Positions 14,675-18,956 of a DNA stretch of 18,956 bases are shown piece by piece. Origin of the DNA: an uncultured Eubacteriales bacterium. GTDB taxonomy: Bacteria > Bacillota > Clostridia > Lachnospirales > Lachnospiraceae. The DNA is taken from positions 1 to 18,956 of the forward strand of contig OMSP01000020.1 of the NCBI GenBank assembly GCA_900313775.1, in the 5' to 3' direction. The translations under genes were made by a program, and so were the position numbers. Positions within the stretch are counted from its first letter, which is position 1; every line of letters begins with the position of its first letter. The notes under the pieces are model-generated. The model had not been told where the DNA came from and did not search any database. It was given only the letters and a program-made list of their open reading frames with translations.

Positions 14675-15799
14675 TTAAAAACGTACATAATAACTCACGC
14701 GAACCCGCGAGATCTTGACCGGCACACCCGTCTGCTGCGCTTCGATCATCTGACCGTTGCCGATATAGATAGCAACGTGGCCCGGTGTCCAGCAGATATC
14801 GCCGGGGGACGGATTTGAAACAATAGTTCCCGCAGCGAGCTGCGCACTGGAGGTACGCGGAATACTGATGCCGGCGCAGCGATAACAATACTGTGTCAGT
14901 CCTGAACAATCCAGACCCTTCCCCGGTCTCGTGCCTCCCCAGACATAGGGGACCCCCAGCTGCGAGTAGGCCGCCGCGACGATAGCTGAACCGTGAGGAT
15001 TGGATCCCGTCGCAAGGGCTTTCTTTGTCGCCGCCTTAGCCTGCGCAGTAGATATCTGCTGCGCGCGGTTGCCCTGATTCGTACGGCCGATGCCGCCATT
15101 GTTTGCGGCCGCTCTGGCTGCCGCTTCCTCCGCTGCCCGGCGCCTTGCCTCGGCCTCACGTTCTTTTGCCTTCTCTACTTCCTGAGCAGCTGTCTGGATC
15201 TGTTTGCCCAGATCGGCGATCTCCTTACCCTTTTCTGCGATCATGCTGTCAAGAGCTGCCGACTGCTTCTTATACTCAGACTGCATATCTTCCATCTCAG
15301 CCTTCTGCTTCTTGAGTTTCTGATCCAGCTGCTCGATCTTTTTCTTGGTCGCGATCAGCTCATCGAGCTTCTTGCGGTCATAGTCATGCAGATTCTGTGC
15401 ATACTCTACGATGGAAAGCATTTCGGAGATGGACTGTGAATTGATGATCTTCTCCAGCTCCGCCGAACCTGATCCCTCTTCGTACATATAGACGATGCGG
15501 GACTTCATGTCCTCATACTGCTCTTCTTCTTTTTCCTGGGCTTCAGCCAGTTCCTCTTCCGCCTTTTCGATCTCCTTCTGTTTCTTGTCCAGAGCGATCT
15601 CCAGCTCATCGAGCTTGGCCAGGATATCGGTCAGTCTCTTCTGGAGAGAAGACACTTCATTCTGAGTCGCCTTCTTCTTCTCTTTGAGAGCATCGACCTT
15701 CTCCTGCGCCTCCTTGGAAGAAGGAAGAGCAAAAGCTGAAGTAGATAGAAAAACACTCACAGCCAATAATGCTATGAGTGTTCGCAATGTTTTCTTCAT
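14675..15799 (-). CDS. Secreted NlpC/P60 peptidoglycan endopeptidase with coiled coil (CwlO/PcsB type)
   Basis: This 374-aa protein should be exported and cut peptide stems of peptidoglycan. A signal peptide (1-24, ending SAFA) is followed by a long coiled coil (about 28-225) including the PcsB-like QYEDMKSRIVYMYEEGS stretch (94-110). An Ala/Arg-rich linker leads to the NlpC/P60 domain (about 268-374) with Cys298 in DCSGL and His341 in GHVAIY. The third catalytic position, usually His, Asn or Gln, appears to be Glu353. The frame is open to 15826, but ATG at 15799 begins a proper signal peptide and has AAGGTGG 8 bases before it. In CwlO and PcsB the coiled coil ties activity to FtsEX; ftsEX is not in the window. 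It has its own promoter (15839-15867) and terminator. Confidence 0.92.
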   Translation of the reverse strand: MKKTLRTLIALLAVSVFLSTSAFALPSSKEAQEKVDALKEKKKATQNEVSSLQKRLTDILAKLDELEIALDKKQKEIEKAEEELAEAQEKEEEQYEDMKSRIVYMYEEGSGSAELEKIINSQSISEMLSIVEYAQNLHDYDRKKLDELIATKKKIEQLDQKLKKQKAEMEDMQSEYKKQSAALDSMIAEKGKEIADLGKQIQTAAQEVEKAKEREAEARRRAAEEAAARAAANNGGIGRTNQGNRAQQISTAQAKAATKKALATGSNPHGSAIVAAAYSQLGVPYVWGGTRPGKGLDCSGLTQYCYRCAGISIPRTSSAQLAAGTIVSNPSPGDICWTPGHVAIYIGNGQMIEAQQTGVPVKISRVRVSYYVRF

Positions 15800-15838
15800 C
15801 GTGACACCCACCTTACTGTTATCCATACATCCCCATGT

Positions 15839-15867
15839 AAATTACTATTTTTATTGATTCCTGTCAA
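15839..15867 (-). promoter_or_regulatory. Sigma-A promoter of the first NlpC/P60 gene
   Basis: On the minus strand TTGACA (15862-15867) and TAATTT (15839-15844) are separated by 17 bases, giving a leader of about 33 bases. The stop codon TGA of the upstream paralogue (15864-15866) lies inside the -35 hexamer. No WalR-like repeat was seen here, unlike at the upstream paralogue. Confidence 0.7.
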
Positions 15868-16904
15868 TATCTGACATACTTGGAATTTTTCTTGACCTTT
15901 GTAACGCGGACTGTGTCTCCGTCCTGTGTGGCGTTGATCATCTGTCCGTTACCCACATAGATGCCGACATGTCCCGGTTCCCATACGATATCTCCGGCTT
16001 TCGGACTTGAGACCTTCTTCCCTCCGGAATAGATCGCGCCCGACTGATGCGGCAGTCTGATGCCGGCAGCCTTATACGCCTGCATGACCAGTCCTGAACA
16101 ATCGATACCTTTTTTTGAGGTACCGCCCCATTTGTATGCCGTACCCTGATAGCCGTAAGCTGCCTTCAGGATCGCATCATAGTAACCGCTCGCTCCGCCG
16201 GTATATGTAGCGTAGGAAGAACCTCCACCGCTCCTTGAACCGGAAGACCTGTAGCTTCTGGTCCCGCCGCCGCCTTGAGACGCAGCAGCTGCTGCAGCCC
16301 GGGCTGCCGCTGCCGCATAAGCCTGAGCGATCATCTGATCAAATCCGGCTACGACAGCCTGCTTTTCGGCGATCATACTGTCCAGCTCTTTTTGCTTCGC
16401 GGAAAAATCTTTCTGCGTCTTTTCCAGCTCCGCCTGCTGTACTTCCAGATCAGCCTTGAGCTTGGCAATCTTTTCTTTTGTTGCGATATATTCGTTCAGC
16501 TTATCGCGGTCATAAGAATGAACTTCTGAAATATACTCCGCCTGAGTCATCGCGTCTGCGATGGTATTGTTTGCAAGCAGCTCCTCGACCATGGACTTGT
16601 CTCCGTCCTCGTACATGAACTGGATGCGAAGCTTCATATCCTCATACTGCTTCTTCTCCTGCTGTTCCGCAGCCTTGAGGTCTTTCTCTGCCTGCTCGAT
16701 CTGCTGTCCTTTTTCCACGAGCTTATCCTCCAGCTCGGACAGCTTTTTGACAACACCGTTCAACTGCTGCTGCAAAGCGTTCACTTCGCTCTGGGCAGCT
16801 GCCTTACCGTTCTGAAGGTCCTGAATCGTGACCGCAGATGCCGTTCCTGCCACCATTGCGACTGTCATGATAACTGCTATAAAGCCAAGCCAGAATTTCT
16901 TCAT
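15864..16904 (-). CDS. Secreted NlpC/P60 peptidoglycan endopeptidase with coiled coil, second paralogue
   Basis: This 346-aa protein has the same plan as its downstream neighbour and shares QYEDMKxRIxxMYE, SYDRDKLNEYIATK-like and ELDSMIAEK stretches, so the pair arose by tandem duplication. A signal peptide (1-24, ending ASA) precedes a coiled coil (about 25-195), a run rich in Ala then Gly/Ser/Tyr (about 196-240), and the NlpC/P60 domain (about 242-346) with Cys269 in DCSGL, His312 in GHVGIY and Asn324 as probable third residue. ATG at 16904 is chosen because it begins the signal peptide; an ATG 12 bases earlier is directly against the AAAGG ribosome site. A perfect WalR-type box and a good promoter lie upstream, as for B. 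subtilis cwlO and lytE. Confidence 0.92.
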   Translation of the reverse strand: MKKFWLGFIAVIMTVAMVAGTASAVTIQDLQNGKAAAQSEVNALQQQLNGVVKKLSELEDKLVEKGQQIEQAEKDLKAAEQQEKKQYEDMKLRIQFMYEDGDKSMVEELLANNTIADAMTQAEYISEVHSYDRDKLNEYIATKEKIAKLKADLEVQQAELEKTQKDFSAKQKELDSMIAEKQAVVAGFDQMIAQAYAAAAARAAAAAASQGGGGTRSYRSSGSRSGGGSSYATYTGGASGYYDAILKAAYGYQGTAYKWGGTSKKGIDCSGLVMQAYKAAGIRLPHQSGAIYSGGKKVSSPKAGDIVWEPGHVGIYVGNGQMINATQDGDTVRVTKVKKNSKYVRY

Positions 16905-16932
16905 AGTGAGATCCATCCTTTCTCTATGAAGC

Positions 16933-16961
16933 AGTATATAACAGTCACGCAAAAAATGCAA
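16933..16961 (-). promoter_or_regulatory. Sigma-A promoter of the second NlpC/P60 gene
   Basis: On the minus strand TTGCAT (16956-16961) and TATACT (16933-16938) are separated by 17 bases. The weak -35 with a near-perfect -10 is typical of activator-dependent promoters. The WalR-type box ends 18 bases upstream of the -35. Confidence 0.75.
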
Positions 16962-16979
16962 CATTTTCGGCGCAAAAAA

Positions 16980-16996
16980 TTAACATTTTTGTAACA
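16980..16996 (-). promoter_or_regulatory. Putative WalR (YycF) response-regulator box
   Basis: On the minus strand this reads TGTTAC, AAAAA, TGTTAA, an exact match to the WalR consensus TGTWAH-N5-TGTWAH. A third, poorer half-site (TGTTGC) lies about 23 bases downstream, over the -35. WalKR is the essential two-component system that controls cell-wall hydrolases in low-G+C Gram-positive bacteria; the gene behind this box is such a hydrolase. The motif is seen, the regulator is inferred; walR is not in the window. Confidence 0.65.
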
Positions 16997-17017
16997 TTTT
17001 CGGAGATGACCCAGTGT

Positions 17018-17962
17018 TTATGCGCCACAGCGTTCGAAGAACGAAAGCACTTCCTCTTCATAAACAGCGCGGTCTTTGAAATAACATTTGACATGCTCCG
17101 CGTCTTCGATCTGCACCAGTCGCTTGGGTGACTTGCATGATGAGTAGTTCTGATAGCTGCTTCGGATCGGAACCAACGTATCCGCCGTCCCGTGTATCAT
17201 CAGCACAGGCAGATGCGTCCGCTCAAGAGACCTCCTGGGAGAAGCGTCTCTCAGATCGAACCCTGCTATAAGCCGGCACATGAGATTGACGATCGGCATG
17301 AGAAGTTTGTTGGGAAAGGTGTGGTACAGTCTTCCGAAATGGCTCACTTCTTCCCAGGTATCGCTGTAACCGCAGTCGTCAATGATACCGCGGACATTAG
17401 ACGGAAGCGGCATATCCGAAGCCATCAGGACAGTGGCGGCCCCCATGGACACGCCTGCGAGAAAGACCGGGAGTTCCGTACCGTTTATACTGTTGACATA
17501 GCGCACCCAGGATATCACATCATGCCGGGCCAGGATCCCGAAATCGACATACTCTCCCTCGCTGACCAGATGCCCGCGCTGCTCAACTAACAGCAGGTTG
17601 CAGCCGTTTTCATAGTAAAACCGGACCATGGCGCCAAACTCAAACAAAGCGTAGGTCTTATAACCGTGAAACGCGATCACCGTACGTTTTGCATGGGGAT
17701 GAGCAAGATAATGTCCCCGCAAAAGCAAACCGTCATAGGAGGTCACGCTGACTTCACGCACATGCTGCTCATTGAACCACTGTGCACCTTCCCTGATCAG
17801 CTCAAGATCCTCCGCTCCGATCTCTTCTTCGTCACTTAAACGCCGCATCTGTCTGGCATTGGCTTTGCGCATCCCCTCATGAAAAGCTACCGCAGCCTCA
17901 GCGATCAGTGCGGCTGCTGTGCCCGCAACGATCCCCGCTGTCAGTTTTACTTTGCGCTTCAT
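17018..17962 (-). CDS. Alpha/beta hydrolase with N-terminal membrane anchor
   Basis: This 314-aa serine hydrolase resembles the YqkD / serine-aminopeptidase S33-like group. An N-terminal hydrophobic helix (about 7-27) after a basic start should anchor it in the membrane or serve as an uncleaved signal. The core shows HG at 99-100 (oxyanion region), the nucleophile elbow GVSMG with Ser172, Asp261 in the GTADTLVP strand end, and His290 in DAEHVKCYF. Substrate cannot be read; esters, lipids or small peptides are all possible. Its ATG shares one base with the nth stop (TAATG) and CGGAG is seven bases before, so it is co-translated with nth; the functional link to DNA repair is unclear. No intrinsic terminator was seen after it. 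Confidence 0.9.
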   Translation of the reverse strand: MKRKVKLTAGIVAGTAAALIAEAAVAFHEGMRKANARQMRRLSDEEEIGAEDLELIREGAQWFNEQHVREVSVTSYDGLLLRGHYLAHPHAKRTVIAFHGYKTYALFEFGAMVRFYYENGCNLLLVEQRGHLVSEGEYVDFGILARHDVISWVRYVNSINGTELPVFLAGVSMGAATVLMASDMPLPSNVRGIIDDCGYSDTWEEVSHFGRLYHTFPNKLLMPIVNLMCRLIAGFDLRDASPRRSLERTHLPVLMIHGTADTLVPIRSSYQNYSSCKSPKRLVQIEDAEHVKCYFKDRAVYEEEVLSFFERCGA

Positions 17963-18600
17963 TATTTAACTCCGTTCTTCTGACAAATACCGTTTAATAC
18001 GCAGACATCGCAATGCGGCCTGGTCCTGGCAGTACATACATCGCGGCCGTGCAGTACGAAGCGGTGACACAGATCATTCCCTTTTTCAGGAGGTATCAGA
18101 TCCCAGAGCGCCCGCTCCACCTTGACAGGTTCTTTTGTATCATGGACGAGCCCGATCCGATTACACAATCTGATACAATGCGTGTCAGTCACCATCGCCG
18201 GTTTACCGAAGACATCTCCGAGAATAAGATTGGCAGATTTCCGCCCGACTCCCGGAAGCTTGAGAAGCTCTTCCATTTCATCCGGCACCCTGTCGTGATA
18301 CTCTTCGTGCAGCATCTCCATGCAAGCCTTGATATCTCGTGCCTTGGACCGTCCCAGCCCACAGGGTCGCACGATCTCTTCGATCTCATTAACATCGGCC
18401 TCTGCCAGCGCCGCAACACTCGGAAATTTTTCATAAAGCTTCGGCGTTATCTGGTTGACTCTCGCATCTGTGCACTGCGCGGCAAGCCTCACACTCACCA
18501 GCAGTTTCCAAGCGTCATCATAATCCAGCGAACAATGTGCGATCGGATAGGCCTCCTCCAGTAATCTGACTGTCTCCAGCGCCCGTTCCTGTTTCCTCAT
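17962..18600 (-). CDS. nth: Endonuclease III (DNA glycosylase/AP lyase)
   Basis: This 212-aa enzyme should remove oxidised pyrimidines and cut at the abasic site. The helix-hairpin-helix LPGVGRKSANLIL (115-127) carries catalytic Lys121, and Asp139 lies in VTDTH. The iron-sulphur cysteines are 189, 197, 200 and 206, spacing C-x7-C-x2-C-x5-C, where E. coli Nth and MutY have x6 first. ATG at 18600 is chosen: it shares one base with the lon stop (TGATG) and has AGGAG 7 bases before. A GTG one codon earlier is possible but closer to the ribosome site. The gene is the middle of the lon-nth-hydrolase run. Confidence 0.96.
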   Translation of the reverse strand: MRKQERALETVRLLEEAYPIAHCSLDYDDAWKLLVSVRLAAQCTDARVNQITPKLYEKFPSVAALAEADVNEIEEIVRPCGLGRSKARDIKACMEMLHEEYHDRVPDEMEELLKLPGVGRKSANLILGDVFGKPAMVTDTHCIRLCNRIGLVHDTKEPVKVERALWDLIPPEKGNDLCHRFVLHGRDVCTARTRPHCDVCVLNGICQKNGVK

Positions 18601-18956
18601 CACAATACTCCTGTCTTGCCGAGGACTTCTTCGACTGTCTCGACTGTCTCGATGGTCAGTTTATCTTTCACCTCTTCCGGCACATCGCGCAGATCCTCTT
18701 CGTTCTCTTTCGGGATCAGCACGCGGCGTATACCGGAACGCACCGCAGCCATCAGTTTCTCCGGAAGTCCGCCGATCGGTGTCACAGCCCCTCGCAGCGA
18801 CACCTCTCCGGTCATAGCGATCTCGGGCGAGACCGCCTTGTCCTGCACCAGTGAAGCAAGCGCTGTCGTCAGCGTCACACCGGCTGACGGGCCGTCCTTG
18901 GGAACAGCACCGGCCGGCACGTGGATGTGCAGATCGTTGTCTTTAAAACACTCCGC
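18600..18956 (-). CDS. lon: ATP-dependent protease Lon, C-terminal part (cut by window edge)
   Basis: Only the last 118 residues are in the window; the gene continues beyond the right edge. The fragment is the proteolytic domain: catalytic Ser in PKDGPSAG (fragment residue 24) and Lys in GGLPEKLMAA (fragment residue 67). Their 43-residue spacing equals that of Ser679 and Lys722 in E. coli Lon. The TGEVSLRGAVTPIGG stretch is characteristic. Lon degrades misfolded and regulatory proteins in the cytosol. An internal GTG at 18920 could be mistaken for a start, but the frame and the family sequence run on through it. Its stop shares one base with the nth start. Confidence 0.96.
   Translation of the reverse strand, partial: AECFKDNDLHIHVPAGAVPKDGPSAGVTLTTALASLVQDKAVSPEIAMTGEVSLRGAVTPIGGLPEKLMAAVRSGIRRVLIPKENEEDLRDVPEEVKDKLTIETVETVEEVLGKTGVL

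Noticed and set aside
14661..14677. Short hairpin TAAGTG...CACTTA at the end of the first NlpC/P60 gene
   Set aside because: Six paired bases with a 5-base loop, overlapping the stop codon; the stronger terminator just downstream explains transcript ending.

Overview
The window looks like a chromosomal segment of a Bacillota (Firmicutes) bacterium of the class Clostridia, plausibly Lachnospiraceae-like. Supporting signs are codY next to topA, a CIRCE-controlled groESL operon, a split two-gene transketolase, CwlO/PcsB-type NlpC/P60 proteins, strong AGGAGG-type ribosome sites and Rho-independent terminators. Genus-level assignment is not possible from what can be read here. Apart from an AT-rich left edge (about 29% G+C by hand count over the first 290 bases), the window is compact and gene-dense. 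No tRNA, rRNA, CRISPR array, insertion sequence or prophage gene was seen.

Layout, left to right. (1) Positions 1-285 are AT-rich, hold no convincing gene, and contain a run of three DnaA-box-like nonamers and a perfect 9-bp palindrome. (2) Positions 286-6061 are a minus-strand run: transketolase N-half, transketolase C-half, then the two subunits of a heterodimeric ABC exporter. It starts from a divergent intergenic region with four 10-bp-phased repeats. (3) comM and dprA form a plus-strand pair (6292-8936) for handling incoming single-stranded DNA. (4) Positions 8937-9295 are non-coding and hold a 139/140-bp tandem repeat and a bidirectional terminator. (5) A minus-strand block runs topA, codY, a 101-aa unknown gene, groES and groEL (14514 down to 9296), with a sigma-A-type promoter before topA and a second promoter plus CIRCE before groES. 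(6) Two tandem secreted peptidoglycan endopeptidases (16904-14675) each have a promoter; the upstream one has a perfect match to the WalR consensus. (7) The right end is a tightly overlapping operon, lon (cut by the window edge), nth and a membrane-anchored alpha/beta hydrolase.

How the genes relate: the theme is core housekeeping and stress (Lon, GroESL, Nth, TopA), nutrient sensing (CodY), DNA uptake (ComM, DprA), cell-wall growth (two NlpC/P60 proteins) and efflux. The familiar Clostridia order comM-dprA-topA-codY is recognisable, but the topA-codY part is flipped relative to comM-dprA and followed by groESL. Inverting the segment from about 8940 to 14600 would restore the usual order, and the tandem repeat sits at one of the inferred breakpoints.

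No wholly new multi-gene system was found. The least explained elements are the tandem repeat island, the phased repeat array before the transketolase genes, the 101-aa gene coupled to codY, the AT-rich left edge, and two promoters whose -35 hexamer contains the stop codon of the preceding gene.
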